NCBI RefSeq assembly: GCF_001544075.1
Contig: NZ_BCNT01000018.1
Location: 1 to 64,000, forward strand
Direction: 5' to 3'
Length of the DNA: 64,000 bases
Source of the DNA: Comamonas terrae
GTDB taxonomy: Bacteria > Pseudomonadota > Gammaproteobacteria > Burkholderiales > Burkholderiaceae_C
A program made the translations under genes and the position numbers. The notes under the pieces were generated by a model. The model made no database searches and was not told the origin of the DNA. It worked only from the letters and a program-made list of their open reading frames with translations. Every line of letters begins with the position of its first letter. The stretch's first letter is position 1. Below, one piece after another: positions 26,911 to 36,584 of this stretch.

Positions 26911-28745
26911 GGGCGCTCCTGCGGCTGGGCCGGGGTCTCGATCTCTGCGGCGCCGCGGCCGGGGCTGGCGGCACCGGCGATATCCGCCGAAGGCGAAGAG
27001 ATGCCGGCCACGGGCGGTGCATCCTCGGCCTGCGCGGCCGCGCGGGCCGCAGCCTCGGGGCCTGCGGCCTCCTGGGCCTTTTTCTGTGCGGGCGCCGGCA
27101 CGGGGCGGGTGCCCATGACGGCACGCACATACACATCGGGCGAATGCAGGGCATTGGCCGCGCGCTGGGTGAAATGCATGATGTCGTCGGCCTGCACGGT
27201 CATGGTCACGCAGCACAGCAGCAGCGCGGCAATGGGCAGGCCTTCGGCCACCTTGAGCGAGGGCGCGCTCTGCTCGGGGTTGGCCCAGAAGTGGCGTATG
27301 CCGGCGCGCGTGAGCGCCACGAGGGCCAGCAGCCCGGTGACGATGAGCAGGGCCACCATGGCCCAGCCGGTCCAGCCGGCCTGCATGCCGCTGGAGGTGC
27401 CCAGGCCCAGGGGGTTGAGCAGGGCGCTGAGCATGGCGAACTTGCCCACGAAGCCCGACAGCGGTGGCAGGCCCGAGATCAGCAGCGTGCAGCCCATGAA
27501 GCTCAGGCCCACGAAGACTGCGGCGGCCGGAAAGGCGCGGCCGATCAGAACTTCCTCCTCTTCGTCGAGATTGAAGCCTTCGGTGGGCAGAAGCTCGGCA
27601 TTGAGGAAGGGCGCCTCCTCGTCCTCGTAGGGCTCGCCCGAGCCCTCGTCGACCCGCCATCGGTCCACCACATCGGCAATCAGGAACAGGGCGCTGATCG
27701 CCATGGTGGAACTGGGCAGGTAATACAGCAGGCCGGCCGTGAGCAGGTTCTGGCCGAAGCCCGTGGCGGCCAGCAGGGTGCCCGAGGACACGATGGCCGC
27801 AAAGCCCGCCATGTGTGTCAGCCGTTGCGAGCCGAGCATGCCGATGGCGCCGTAGGCCATGGCCACCATGCCGCCCAGGATCAGCCAGCTGCTGCCGAAC
27901 AGGGCCGATAGGCCTGCTTCGGTGCTGAACATCAGCGTCCACAGCCGCAGAATCACATAGACCCCTACCTTGGTCATGAGCGCGAACAGGGCGCCCACGG
28001 GCGCAGTGGCGGCGCTGTAGCCGGGCACCAGCCAGAAGTTGAGCGGCCAGGCCGCGGCCTTGATCAGAAAGGCCGTGCCCAGAATGCCGGCCGCCGCATG
28101 CAGCAGGCCGCGGTCCGCCTCATGCACCTGGGGGATGGCGCGCGCCAGATCGGCCATGTTGAGCGTGCCGGTGATGCCGTAGAGCATGGATACGCCGATG
28201 AGAAACAGCGAGGAGGCTGCCAGGTTGATGGCGATGTAGTGCATGCCGGCCTGGATGCGCGTGCGCCCCGAACCATGCAGCAGCAGGCCGTAGGAGGCGG
28301 CCAGCATGATCTCGAAGAAGACGAACAGGTTGAACAGGTCGGCCGTGAGGAAGGCCCCGCTCAGCCCCATGAGCTGCAGCTGGAACAGCGAATGGAAGTG
28401 CACGCCCGCACGGTGCCAGCGCGCGGCCGAGAACACCAGCGCGGCCAGCGCCACGATGTAGGTGACCACCAGCATGAGCGCCGTCAGGCGGTCCAGCGCG
28501 AGCGCAATGCCGAAGGGCGCGGGCCAGTTGCCCGGTATGTAGACCGCCATGCTGGCCGGCGAGCTGGTCCAGCGCATCAAATATGCGCAGATGCCCAGGC
28601 CCAGCAGCGTGGACAGCAGGTTCATGGCCAGCTTCAGGCGCTGGCGCTCCTCGCGCAGGAACAGCATCAGCGCCGCCGTCAGCATGGGCAGCAGAATGGG
28701 CGTGAGCATCAGGTGCGGCATCAGGTCCGCGATCCATTGGGTCAT
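26907..28745 (-). CDS. mrpD: Monovalent cation/H+ antiporter subunit D
   Basis: 612 aa, NuoN/NuoL-like, about 14 membrane helices. LTADLFNLFVFFEIMLAASYGLL includes the conserved Glu of the first half, and FLIKAAAWPLNFWLVPGYSAATAPVGA carries the Lys of the proton-channel helix. It is about 100 residues longer than typical MrpD: residues from about 535 form an Ala/Pro/Glu-rich tail (PAPAQKKAQEAAGPEAAARA) of low complexity, and an acidic Glu-rich loop sits near residue 400. Both start and stop overlap neighbours by ATGA. Confidence 0.93.
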   Translation of the reverse strand: MTQWIADLMPHLMLTPILLPMLTAALMLFLREERQRLKLAMNLLSTLLGLGICAYLMRWTSSPASMAVYIPGNWPAPFGIALALDRLTALMLVVTYIVALAALVFSAARWHRAGVHFHSLFQLQLMGLSGAFLTADLFNLFVFFEIMLAASYGLLLHGSGRTRIQAGMHYIAINLAASSLFLIGVSMLYGITGTLNMADLARAIPQVHEADRGLLHAAAGILGTAFLIKAAAWPLNFWLVPGYSAATAPVGALFALMTKVGVYVILRLWTLMFSTEAGLSALFGSSWLILGGMVAMAYGAIGMLGSQRLTHMAGFAAIVSSGTLLAATGFGQNLLTAGLLYYLPSSTMAISALFLIADVVDRWRVDEGSGEPYEDEEAPFLNAELLPTEGFNLDEEEEVLIGRAFPAAAVFVGLSFMGCTLLISGLPPLSGFVGKFAMLSALLNPLGLGTSSGMQAGWTGWAMVALLIVTGLLALVALTRAGIRHFWANPEQSAPSLKVAEGLPIAALLLCCVTMTVQADDIMHFTQRAANALHSPDVYVRAVMGTRPVPAPAQKKAQEAAGPEAAARAAAQAEDAPPVAGISSPSADIAGAASPGRGAAEIETPAQPQERP

Positions 28746-29107
28746 AGCATTTCCTGCTCGGTGCGCGAATGCACGCCATCCACATGGTCCGTGCCCGAGG
28801 AGCCGCGAGATGCCAGCAGCACCACGAGGAACAGCGCCGTCATGGCAAAGCCGATCACGATGGCCGTGAGCACCAGCGCCTGGGGCATGGGATCGGCATA
28901 GTGGGCCAGGTCCTGGGGGACGCCGTTGACGAGCACGGGCGCCTTGTTGATGGCCAGCCCCTGGCGGCCCATGCTGAAGATGAAGAGGTTGACGGCGTAG
29001 GACAGCAGGGCCAGGCCCATGATGACCTGGTAGGTACGCGGGCGCAGCAGAAGCCATACCCCCGAGCCCGTAAGCACGCCTATGGCCAAGGCCAGAATGA
29101 TTTCCAT
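28742..29107 (-). CDS. mrpC: Monovalent cation/H+ antiporter subunit C (NuoK-like)
   Basis: 121 aa, three membrane helices, with GVWLLLRPRTYQVIMGLALLSYAVNLFIF and DPMPQALVLTAIVIGFA, the MnhC/NuoK signatures. Its start overlaps the A/B stop by one base (TGATG) and its stop overlaps the D start by four. Confidence 0.94.
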   Translation of the reverse strand: MEIILALAIGVLTGSGVWLLLRPRTYQVIMGLALLSYAVNLFIFSMGRQGLAINKAPVLVNGVPQDLAHYADPMPQALVLTAIVIGFAMTALFLVVLLASRGSSGTDHVDGVHSRTEQEML

Positions 29108-32085
29108 CACATACCTCCTCGTGCCAGAGCCTGGGCGGTGGCAGCCTGGACCGCTGCCTCCGCTTCCCTGGCCTGTTGTTCTTGCTCTTCCAGCAGCCGT
29201 GCGTGGAATCGGTGGCCGCGCACCGACTGGTGGGCGATGGCCGTCAGTATCAGCATGGTCGAGCCCACCACCAGCGCGAACACGCCGATGTCGAAGAAGG
29301 TGGCGCTGGCGACATGCACATGGCCGACCAGGGGCAGGGCCAGGTCGAAGCTGTGGCTGGTCAGGAAGGGGTAGCCCACGGCCACCGAGGCCAGACCGGT
29401 GCCCAGCGCGCACAGCAGGCCCGTGGCGATCCAGCGGCGCGGGTACAGCGGCAAGTGGGCTTCCACCCATTGCGTGCCGGAGATGATGTACTGCATGAGC
29501 AGGGCCACGGAAAACACCAGGCCCGCCACGAAGCCGCCGCCGGGCTGGTTGTGGCCGCGCATGAAGATATAGGCCGCCACCAGCGTGGAAAACGGCAGCA
29601 GCAGGCGCACCAGCACGGCGGGCACCATCAGGTAGCCCACGGCCGTGTCGCTGGCATTGCGCGGGTTGAGCAGGTCGGTCTGCAGGTCGCCAGGCACATA
29701 GCGCTGCTGCTCGGGAATGTCCATGGTCTCGCGCGCCGGACGAAAGCGCCTCAGCAGCGCATAGATGACGATGGAGACGATGCCCAGCACCACGATCTCG
29801 CCGAAGGTATCGAAGCCGCGGAAATCCACCAGCATGACATTGACCACATTGGTGCCGCCGCCGCCGGTCAGCGCGTGTTCGAGGAAGAAGGTGGACGAGC
29901 TCTCGTAGAACGGGCGGCTCATCATGGCAAAGGCCAGCCAGGCCATGCCGCCACCCGCGATCATGGACAGCACCAGATCGCGCAGGCGGCGCGCGCGCGC
30001 GCGGGCGTCCGCGTTGTCCACCATGTTGCGCAGCGCCTTGTCGCGCTTGGGCAGCCAGCGCAGGCCCAGCAGCATGAGCACCGTGGTCACGACTTCCACC
30101 ACCAGCTGGGTCAGCGCCAGGTCGGGCGCGGAAAACCACAGAAAGGTCAGGCAGGTGCACAGGCCCGTGCCGCCCAGCATGATCAGGGCCGTCATCCGGT
30201 GGTACTTGGCCTTCCAGGCCGTACCCAGGGCGCACAGGCTGCCGATGGCCCACAGCAGGACAAAGGGCAGCGACACCGGCAGGGTGCCGCGGTTGCCCAG
30301 CTCCATGCCCTGCAGCCACAGCGGCAGGGCCGTGGCCGTGATGGCAATGCAGACCAGCCACAGCATCTGCCACTGCAGGCGTCGCGTGGACAGCGCGCGG
30401 CGGCCGGCGCGCCCGGCCTGCGTGATGCGGGCCAGCAGATTCTCGAAGGCCCGGCGTCCGCTCAGCGCGCTCAGCAGCGGCGTGGCCTCGAAGCGGCCGG
30501 CCTCGCGCTGCCAGCGCAGCATGGTGTAGAGCAGGATGCCGCCCACCAGGGCCACCAGGCTCATGATCAGCGGCATGTTCCAGCCGTGCCAGATGGCCAG
30601 GCTGTAGGCCGGCAGATCGCCGCCCACCACGGGTGCGGCGGCCGTGGCCAGGAACTGTCCCACGGCCCATGCCGGGAAGATGCCCACCAGCAGGCAGGCC
30701 AGCACCAGCAGCTCGATGGGTACGCGCATCCAGTGCGGCGGCTCGTGCGGGGCATGGGGCAGGTCGGTGGCTCGGGGTCCGAAGAAGACATCCACCGTGT
30801 AGCGCAACGAATAGGCCACGCTGAACATGCCGGCGACCGTGGCGGCCACTGGCAGAACGGTCTTGACCCAGGGGGCTGCATCCAGGAACACGGTTTCGGC
30901 GAAGAACATTTCCTTGGACAGGAAGCCATTGAGCAGGGGCACGCCCGCCATGGCCGCGCTGGCCACGCAGGCCAGCGTGGCGGTGATGGGCATCATGTGC
31001 CGCAAGCCCGACAGGCGCCGGATGTCGCGTGTGCCGCTTTCATGGTCCACAATGCCGGCCGCCATGAACAGCGAGGCCTTGAAGGTCGCATGGTTCATGA
31101 TGTGGAACACGGCGGCCACCGCGGCCAGCTTGCTGTTGAGGCCCAGCAGCAGCGTGATCAGCCCCAGGTGCGAAATCGTGGAATAGGCCAGCAATCCCTT
31201 GAGATCGTGCTGGAACATGGCGCAATAGCCGCCGATCAGCAAGGTGGCGGTGCCGGCACCGCCCACCAGCCAGAACCAGGCATCGGTATCGCCCAGTACC
31301 GGCCACAGCCGCGCCAGCAGGAAGACGCCGGCCTTGACCATGGTGGCCGAATGCAGATAGCTAGACACCGGAGTGGGTGCCGCCATGGCATTGGGCAGCC
31401 AGAAGTGAAAGGGGAATTGCGCGCTTTTGGTGAAGGCTCCGAGCAGGATCAAGACCAAAGCCGGCAGGTAGAGATGGTTGTTGCGCACCTGCTGGCCTGC
31501 GGCCAGGATGTTGTCCAGGTCGTAGCTGCCCACGATATGGCCCAGCACCAGCATGCCGGCCAGCATGGCCAGCCCGCCCGTGCCGGTCACTGTCAGCGCC
31601 ATGCGCGCGCCGCGGCGCGCGTCCTTGCGGTGGTACCAGTAGCCGATCAGCAGAAAGGAGAAAAGACTGGTCAGCTCCCAGAAGAACACCAGCTGGATGA
31701 TGTTGCCCGACAGCACCACGCCTGCCATGGCGCCCATGAAAGCCAGCAGGAAGGAGAAAAAGCGCGGCACCGGGTCGGCCGGCGACATGTAGTAGCGCGC
31801 ATAGAGCACGACCAGGGAGCCGATGCCGAACACCAGCATGGCGAACATCCAGGCAAAGCCGTCCATGCGGACCACCAGGTTGAGCCCCAGCGAAGGCAGC
31901 CACTCGATTTCCTGCCGCAGCACCGAACCATCCGCCATTTCGGGAAACAGCAGCGCGACCTGGAGGGTGCAGGCCAGCGCGACAATGCCGGCCAATGTGG
32001 ATTCGGCGTTGCGCGCATTCGCGGGCAACAGGGCAGCCACAAGGCTGCCGGCAAAGGGCAGGAGGATGAGGGTGATCAGGGGCAT
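29107..32085 (-). CDS. mrpA: Monovalent cation/H+ antiporter fused subunits A and B
   Basis: 992 aa. The first about 780 residues are MrpA: NuoL-like helices (FFWELTSLFSFLLIGYWYH, FHFWLPNAMAAPTPVSSYLHSATMVKAGVFLL with the key Lys and His, NHATFKASLFMAAGIVDHE) followed by the MbeB/MnhA C-terminal region. The last about 160 residues (GHNQPGGGFVAGLVFSVALLM to GVFALVVGSTMLILTAIAH) correspond to MrpB. This fusion is the group-2 Mrp (PhaAB) type. It is the first gene of the operon. The system protects against Na+ and alkaline stress; no regulatory site was identified upstream. Confidence 0.94.
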   Translation of the reverse strand: MPLITLILLPFAGSLVAALLPANARNAESTLAGIVALACTLQVALLFPEMADGSVLRQEIEWLPSLGLNLVVRMDGFAWMFAMLVFGIGSLVVLYARYYMSPADPVPRFFSFLLAFMGAMAGVVLSGNIIQLVFFWELTSLFSFLLIGYWYHRKDARRGARMALTVTGTGGLAMLAGMLVLGHIVGSYDLDNILAAGQQVRNNHLYLPALVLILLGAFTKSAQFPFHFWLPNAMAAPTPVSSYLHSATMVKAGVFLLARLWPVLGDTDAWFWLVGGAGTATLLIGGYCAMFQHDLKGLLAYSTISHLGLITLLLGLNSKLAAVAAVFHIMNHATFKASLFMAAGIVDHESGTRDIRRLSGLRHMMPITATLACVASAAMAGVPLLNGFLSKEMFFAETVFLDAAPWVKTVLPVAATVAGMFSVAYSLRYTVDVFFGPRATDLPHAPHEPPHWMRVPIELLVLACLLVGIFPAWAVGQFLATAAAPVVGGDLPAYSLAIWHGWNMPLIMSLVALVGGILLYTMLRWQREAGRFEATPLLSALSGRRAFENLLARITQAGRAGRRALSTRRLQWQMLWLVCIAITATALPLWLQGMELGNRGTLPVSLPFVLLWAIGSLCALGTAWKAKYHRMTALIMLGGTGLCTCLTFLWFSAPDLALTQLVVEVVTTVLMLLGLRWLPKRDKALRNMVDNADARARARRLRDLVLSMIAGGGMAWLAFAMMSRPFYESSSTFFLEHALTGGGGTNVVNVMLVDFRGFDTFGEIVVLGIVSIVIYALLRRFRPARETMDIPEQQRYVPGDLQTDLLNPRNASDTAVGYLMVPAVLVRLLLPFSTLVAAYIFMRGHNQPGGGFVAGLVFSVALLMQYIISGTQWVEAHLPLYPRRWIATGLLCALGTGLASVAVGYPFLTSHSFDLALPLVGHVHVASATFFDIGVFALVVGSTMLILTAIAHQSVRGHRFHARLLEEQEQQAREAEAAVQAATAQALARGGM

Positions 32086-32541
32086 GGGCGAATTATTTTA
32101 GGGGGAAGCCATTTCTTTCTCGCTATGAAAACCTGAGCATGTGGCGGGCTATATATCGCTGGTTGGCTGCAATTGATGCCGCTGTATGCCTGCCTGGCCA
32201 GACGTTCGCCGCAGTTGGCGCCGGCTACTTTTGCGGCGAACCGGACAGGCATACCTTGTGCCAGGAAGGCCTCTTGCGTGGGCCGCAGGCCTGCCGAGAA
32301 GGCGGGTCGGCCGTGGCGAAGCGATGCGTCCGGCATGTGCGGGGCCTTCAGTCGATGCAGTCCTGGCAGGCGCAGCGCCAAGCCATGTTTTTCATCCTAG
32401 GGGCAGCCACCCGTGCCGCCAAGCATCTTTTGGTGCTGCTGCGGGATCCCGTTGTACCGAAATAACGGGTCGGTAGGCTTTTCTACGCGGGAGCAAGGGG
32501 CTGTACGAAGGCCCTGGTGCCCGGTTGCGATATGAAAAAAG
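32086..32541. other. Non-coding region upstream of the mrp operon
   Basis: The gap between the mrp operon and lapB has no gene that I can support. An open frame at 32139-32465 on the plus strand lacks a ribosome site and protein-like composition. No known pH or ion riboswitch was recognised, although this should contain the mrp promoter. Confidence 0.4.
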
Positions 32542-32619
32542 TAGCTGATTGCGCTTTCCCTGTATAGGTTTAAAGTTTTTTTTCCCTTCAAAACCAGCGT
32601 GGGAAAGCGCAAGCAGCTA
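32542..32619. repeat. Dispersed AGCTGC-type hairpin repeat, full copy
   Basis: The left arm (32542-32560) starts TAGCTG and ends GCGCTTTCCC; the right arm (32601-32619) starts GGGAAAGCGC and ends CAGCTA. They pair over 19 bases with one mismatch around a 40-nt spacer. It is the best preserved two-armed member of the repeat family in this window. Confidence 0.7.
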
Positions 32620-32620
32620 T

Positions 32621-32650
32621 AAAAAAAGAGCCGCCAGGGCAGCTCTTTTG
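32621..32650 (-). terminator. Terminator of the rpsA-ihfB-lapAB unit
   Basis: On the minus strand an AAGAGC...GCTCTT stem is followed by seven T, 40 bp beyond the lapB stop. Confidence 0.75.
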
Positions 32651-32689
32651 TACAGCAGGGTGTGGAGGCCCACGGCGGGGCGCCGTGGG

Positions 32690-33847
32690 CTACAGCTCTT
32701 CGACACGCCGGGCCGGATAGCTGTCCCAGCTCTGGCAGCCCGGGCAGTGCCAGAAATGCTGGCGTGCCTCGAAGCCGCAGGCCGCGCAGCGGTAGCGCGT
32801 GAGCGGCTTGGCGGCATGGTCCAATGCCTTCTGCACGGCTGGGTGGTATTGCTCCTCGGCCAGGGTCTCGCCCTGCAGCCACTGGGCAGCGGCCACCAGC
32901 GAGGGCTCGTGGTCCAGATGCTGCACCAGCCGGGCGCGGCCGGGTGCATCGGGCACCCCGATGTGCTGGTCCAGGGCAACCAGGGCTTGAAGCAGGTCCA
33001 GCGAAGGCGCCTGGCGGTACTGGGTCTCCAGCAGCCCCTGCACGCGCGCCTGCTGGCCGGTGGCCTGCGCCACATCCACCAGCAAAGTGGCCGCCAGCGG
33101 CAGCGAGGCAGGGGCCTGGCGCGCCAGGTTTTCCAGGGTGTCCAGCGCCTGTGCAGGCTGCGCGCAGCGCTGCTGCAGCTGTGCCAGCTCCAGCAGCGGT
33201 CGCGGGGCCTGGGGCGCGGTGGCGAGGGCTTGCTCCAGCAGCTTGCGTGCGGCATCGAACTGGCCCTGGGCCATTCGGGTCTGTGCATCCTCGCAGAGGT
33301 AGTGGGCCAGGCGGGTGCTGAAATCCCCCTGTCCGGCCTGCTGCATCTTGCCGGCAATGGCGGCGGCCTGCCCCCAGTCGCGCGAGCGTTCGTAGATGGC
33401 CAGCAGGGCCAGGCGTGCCTCGGCTTCGAAGGCCGTGCCTTCCAGGCGGCGCAGGGCATCCTCGGCGCGGTCCAGCAGGCCGGCCTTCAGAAAATCATGG
33501 GCCAGTGCATGCTGGGCGCGATCGCGGTCGCTGCGCGAGAGGTCGCCGCGCGACAGCAGGTGCTCATGCACGCGCACGGCACGGTTGTATTCGCCGCGGC
33601 GGCGGAACAGGTTGCCCAGGGCAAAGTGCAGCTCCGAGGTGTCAGGGTCGTTCTGCACGGCCTCGATGAAGGCATCGATGGCCTTGTCCTGCTGCTCGTT
33701 GAGCAGAAAGTTCAGCCCCTTGAAGTAGGCCTTGGGTGCCTGCCGGTTGTCGGCACGCACCTGGCGCAGGTCCCAGCGCGAGGCCAGCCAGCCCAGCACG
33801 AAAGCCACGGGCAGGCCCAGCAGAATCCAGGTCAGATTAAATTCCAT
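32690..33847 (-). CDS. lapB: Lipopolysaccharide assembly protein LapB (YciM)
   Basis: 385 aa, as expected. One N-terminal membrane anchor (WILLGLPVAFVLGWLASRWD) is followed by repeated TPR units (YFKGLNFLLNEQQDKAIDAFIEAVQNDPDTSELHFALGNL and similar) and a C-terminal rubredoxin-like zinc site (CAAC and CPGC). In E. coli LapB directs FtsH to degrade LpxC and so sets LPS levels. The start lies inside the end of lapA (11-bp overlap), so translation is coupled. Confidence 0.94.
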   Translation of the reverse strand: MEFNLTWILLGLPVAFVLGWLASRWDLRQVRADNRQAPKAYFKGLNFLLNEQQDKAIDAFIEAVQNDPDTSELHFALGNLFRRRGEYNRAVRVHEHLLSRGDLSRSDRDRAQHALAHDFLKAGLLDRAEDALRRLEGTAFEAEARLALLAIYERSRDWGQAAAIAGKMQQAGQGDFSTRLAHYLCEDAQTRMAQGQFDAARKLLEQALATAPQAPRPLLELAQLQQRCAQPAQALDTLENLARQAPASLPLAATLLVDVAQATGQQARVQGLLETQYRQAPSLDLLQALVALDQHIGVPDAPGRARLVQHLDHEPSLVAAAQWLQGETLAEEQYHPAVQKALDHAAKPLTRYRCAACGFEARQHFWHCPGCQSWDSYPARRVEEL

Positions 33848-34199
33848 GCACGTCGCTCGGTACGATGACGGGAGAAGAAGGCGAAACGCCGACGTTGCCG
33901 GCAGTTGCGTCCTTGGTGTTGGGGGTGGTAGCCTCGGCTTGCGCGGGCTGCGCCTGCTGGGCCCTGGCCGCTGCCTGGGCATCGCGCGCCGCGGTGCGGT
34001 GCTTCCACCAGCGCGGCACCATGCCCAGCACGCCCACGATCAGGCCCAGCACAAAAGCGGCCAGCACCACCAGCACCAGGGGCGCCGTCCAGGTGGTGCC
34101 AAAGAAAAAGTGCACGGTTGCGTCCTGCTGGTTGTTCAGCGCGAAGGCAAACAGTGTGAAAAAAATGGCTGCCTTGAGCAGCCACAACAGGTATTTCAT
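33837..34199 (-). CDS. lapA: LapA family membrane protein (DUF1049)
   Basis: 120 aa. Two membrane helices (LLKAAIFFTLFAFALNNQ and APLVLVVLAAFVLGLIVGVLGMV) around FFFGTTW, followed by a charged, Ala-rich cytoplasmic tail. It partners LapB in LPS assembly control, and the overlap with lapB supports this. Confidence 0.92.
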   Translation of the reverse strand: MKYLLWLLKAAIFFTLFAFALNNQQDATVHFFFGTTWTAPLVLVVLAAFVLGLIVGVLGMVPRWWKHRTAARDAQAAARAQQAQPAQAEATTPNTKDATAGNVGVSPSSPVIVPSDVHGI

Positions 34200-34274
34200 G
34201 CTTCCCCTTGTGTGTCGGGAAGGATTTTAGGCCAGTCCGCACGCAGGGCGCGCGCGATGCCTGCGCAGGAGCGC

Positions 34275-34598
34275 TCAGGACGGGTCTGCGGCGGAATCTG
34301 CCGCGGTATCGGTGCTTTTCTGGTTGTCCACGGCTTCGCGCAAGGCCTTGCCGGGCTTGAAATGGGGAACACGCTTGGAAGGGACCTGCACGGCCTCGCC
34401 GCTGCGCGGGTTGCGGCCGATGCGCGGCGGGCGGTGGTTGATGGCGAAGCTGCCGAAACCGCGGATTTCAATGCGGTGTCCGCGTACCAGGGCATCGCTG
34501 ACGGCGTCCAGAATGGTTTTGACGGCCTGCTCGGCATCGCGCTGGTTGAGTTGGCCAAACCGGGCGGCAAGTTCTTCGACGAGATCGGATCGGGTCAT
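34275..34598 (-). CDS. ihfB: Integration host factor subunit beta
   Basis: 107 aa from [14 protein letters not shown], the standard IhfB start. [27 protein letters not shown] is the DNA-bending beta-ribbon arm with the intercalating Pro (RNPRSG), and [14 protein letters not shown] is the C-terminal helix. The last roughly 13 residues (Asp/Ala-rich) extend beyond E. coli IHF-beta. It follows rpsA as in most proteobacteria. Confidence 0.95.
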   Translation of the reverse strand: MTRSDLVEELAARFGQLNQRDAEQAVKTILDAVSDALVRGHRIEIRGFGSFAINHRPPRIGRNPRSGEAVQVPSKRVPHFKPGKALREAVDNQKSTDTAADSAADPS

Positions 34599-34626
34599 CG
34601 GACGACGAGGTGAAAGGGGGAAACAA

Positions 34627-34691
34627 CAGCGGGCGCACAAGGCGCCCGCTGTCTTCGACGCGTAGCGGTCGGCAGGCAGGCCTGCCGACCG
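34627..34691 (-). terminator. Tandem hairpins between rpsA and ihfB
   Basis: Two perfect stems: CAGCGGGCGC (34627-34636) with GCGCCCGCTG (34642-34651), and CGGTCGGCAGG (34666-34676) with CCTGCCGACCG (34681-34691). Neither has a T-run, so they may set the rpsA:ihfB transcript ratio or stabilise the rpsA mRNA end. Confidence 0.5.
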
Positions 34692-34702
34692 GCTGACGTG
34701 GA

Positions 34703-36388
34703 TTACTTGTCGGAGTTGTCCAGCTTGGCGCGCAGCAGGGCGCCCAGGCTGGTCGTGCCGGCGTTTTCCTTGGAGGACTGGGCCGACAGGGAAGCCATGG
34801 CTTCCTGCTGCTCGGCGTGGTCCTTTTGCTTGATGGACAGCTGAATGTTGCGGGTCTTGCGATCCACGTTGGTCACCACGGCGGTCACTTCGTCGCCTTC
34901 CTTCAGCACCGAGCGGGCGTCTTCCACGCGGTCAGCGGAGATTTCCGAAGCACGCAGGTAGCCGACGATGTCGTCGCCCAGGTCGATTTCAGCGCCACGG
35001 GCGTCCACGGTCTTGACCTTGCCGGTCACGATCTGGCCCTTGTCGTTCACGGTCACGAAGGTCGTGAAGGGGTCGCTGTCCAGCTGCTTGATGCCCAGGG
35101 AGATGCGCTCGCGCTCGACGTCCACGGCCAGCACGATGGCTTCGACTTCCTGGCCCTTCTTGTAGTTGCGGACAGCGGCTTCGCCAGCTTCGTTCCACGA
35201 CAGGTCGGACAGGTGCACCAGGCCGTCGATGCCGGCAGCCAGGCCCACGAACACGCCGAAGTCGGTGATCGACTTGATCGGGCCCTTCACGCGGTCGCCG
35301 CGCTTGGTGTTCTGGGCGAATTCCTGCCAGGGGTTGGCCTTGCACTGCTTCATGCCCAGGGAGATGCGACGCTTGTCTTCGTCGATTTCCAGAACCATGA
35401 CTTCCACTTCGTCGCCCAGGGACACGAGCTTGGTGGGAGCAATGTTCTTGTTGGTCCAGTCCATTTCGGAAACGTGCACCAGGCCTTCGATGCCGGGCTC
35501 CAGTTCCACGAAAGCACCGTAGTCGGCGATGTTGGTGACCTTGCCGAACAGGCGCGTGCCCGAGGGGTAGCGGCGAGCCACGCCCATCCAGGGATCGTCG
35601 CCCATCTGCTTCAGGCCCAGCGAAACGCGGTTCTTCTCGGTGTCGAACTTGAGGATCTTGGCCGTGATTTCCTGGCCAGCCTGCACCACCTCGGAGGGGT
35701 GACGCACGCGGCGCCATGCCATGTCGGTGATGTGCAGCAGGCCGTCGATGCCGCCCAGGTCCACGAACGCACCGTACTCGGTGATGTTCTTGACCACGCC
35801 GTTGACGATGGCGCCTTCCTTCAGCGTTTCCATCAGCTTGGCGCGCTCTTCGCCCATCGAGGCTTCGACCACGGCGCGGCGGCTCAGCACCACGTTGTTG
35901 CGCTTGCGGTCCAGCTTGATGACCTTGAACTCCATCGTCTTGTTTTCGTAGGGAGTCAGGTCCTTGATCGGACGGGTGTCGATCAGCGAGCCGGGCAGGA
36001 AGGCGCGGATGCCGTTGACCAGAACGGTCAGGCCGCCCTTGACCTTGCCGGAGGTGGTGCCGGTCACGAATTCGCCGGATTCCAGCGCCTTCTCGAGCGA
36101 CAGCCAGGAAGCCAGACGCTTGGCGGTGTCGCGCGACAGGATGGTGTCGCCGTAGCCGTTTTCGATGGAGCCGATGGCCACGGACACGAAGTCACCCACT
36201 TGGACTTCGATTTCGCCCTGGTCGTTCTTGAATTCGTCGATCGGCACGTAGGCTTCCGACTTCAGGCCTGCGTTCACCACAACAAAGTTGTGCTCGACGC
36301 GCACCACTTCGGCGGTGATGACCTCGCCGGGACGCATTTCGGTGCGTTGCAGCGATTCTTCAAACAGGGCGGCAAAAGATTCAGACAT
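34703..36388 (-). CDS. rpsA: 30S ribosomal protein S1
   Basis: 561 aa, six S1 RNA-binding repeats, the full proteobacterial length. The start is [13 protein letters not shown] at 36388. Repeats are visible as [50 protein letters not shown] and similar. It docks mRNA on the 30S subunit for translation initiation. It lies upstream of ihfB and 196 bp downstream of aroA-cmk. Confidence 0.97.
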   Translation of the reverse strand: MSESFAALFEESLQRTEMRPGEVITAEVVRVEHNFVVVNAGLKSEAYVPIDEFKNDQGEIEVQVGDFVSVAIGSIENGYGDTILSRDTAKRLASWLSLEKALESGEFVTGTTSGKVKGGLTVLVNGIRAFLPGSLIDTRPIKDLTPYENKTMEFKVIKLDRKRNNVVLSRRAVVEASMGEERAKLMETLKEGAIVNGVVKNITEYGAFVDLGGIDGLLHITDMAWRRVRHPSEVVQAGQEITAKILKFDTEKNRVSLGLKQMGDDPWMGVARRYPSGTRLFGKVTNIADYGAFVELEPGIEGLVHVSEMDWTNKNIAPTKLVSLGDEVEVMVLEIDEDKRRISLGMKQCKANPWQEFAQNTKRGDRVKGPIKSITDFGVFVGLAAGIDGLVHLSDLSWNEAGEAAVRNYKKGQEVEAIVLAVDVERERISLGIKQLDSDPFTTFVTVNDKGQIVTGKVKTVDARGAEIDLGDDIVGYLRASEISADRVEDARSVLKEGDEVTAVVTNVDRKTRNIQLSIKQKDHAEQQEAMASLSAQSSKENAGTTSLGALLRAKLDNSDK

Positions 36389-36584
36389 GTAGTTCCTTGC
36401 CCGCATACAGGTTTCCGTCGGCACCATTGCCAAGCGTTTTTATGACTGGATGCGGAGGTTTGTGGGTTCACACCCACGGGGTTAAAAGGTGAAAAAACCT
36501 GCTGCCGGGCCGCCGCTGTCTCTGACGAGCGACGCTCCTGGCACCAAGGGCCGGCAAGCCAGTTGCAGGGCCGTGCCTGAAAAA

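Noticed and set aside
29176..32136. 986-codon plus-strand open frame opposite mrpA
   Set aside because: Gln/His/Gly-rich shadow of the Mrp A/B fusion; no ribosome site or motif.
32139..32465. Possible 108-aa gene in the mrp/lapB gap
   Set aside because: No Shine-Dalgarno, mixed Arg/Ala composition, no recognisable domain; overlapping frames are equally open.
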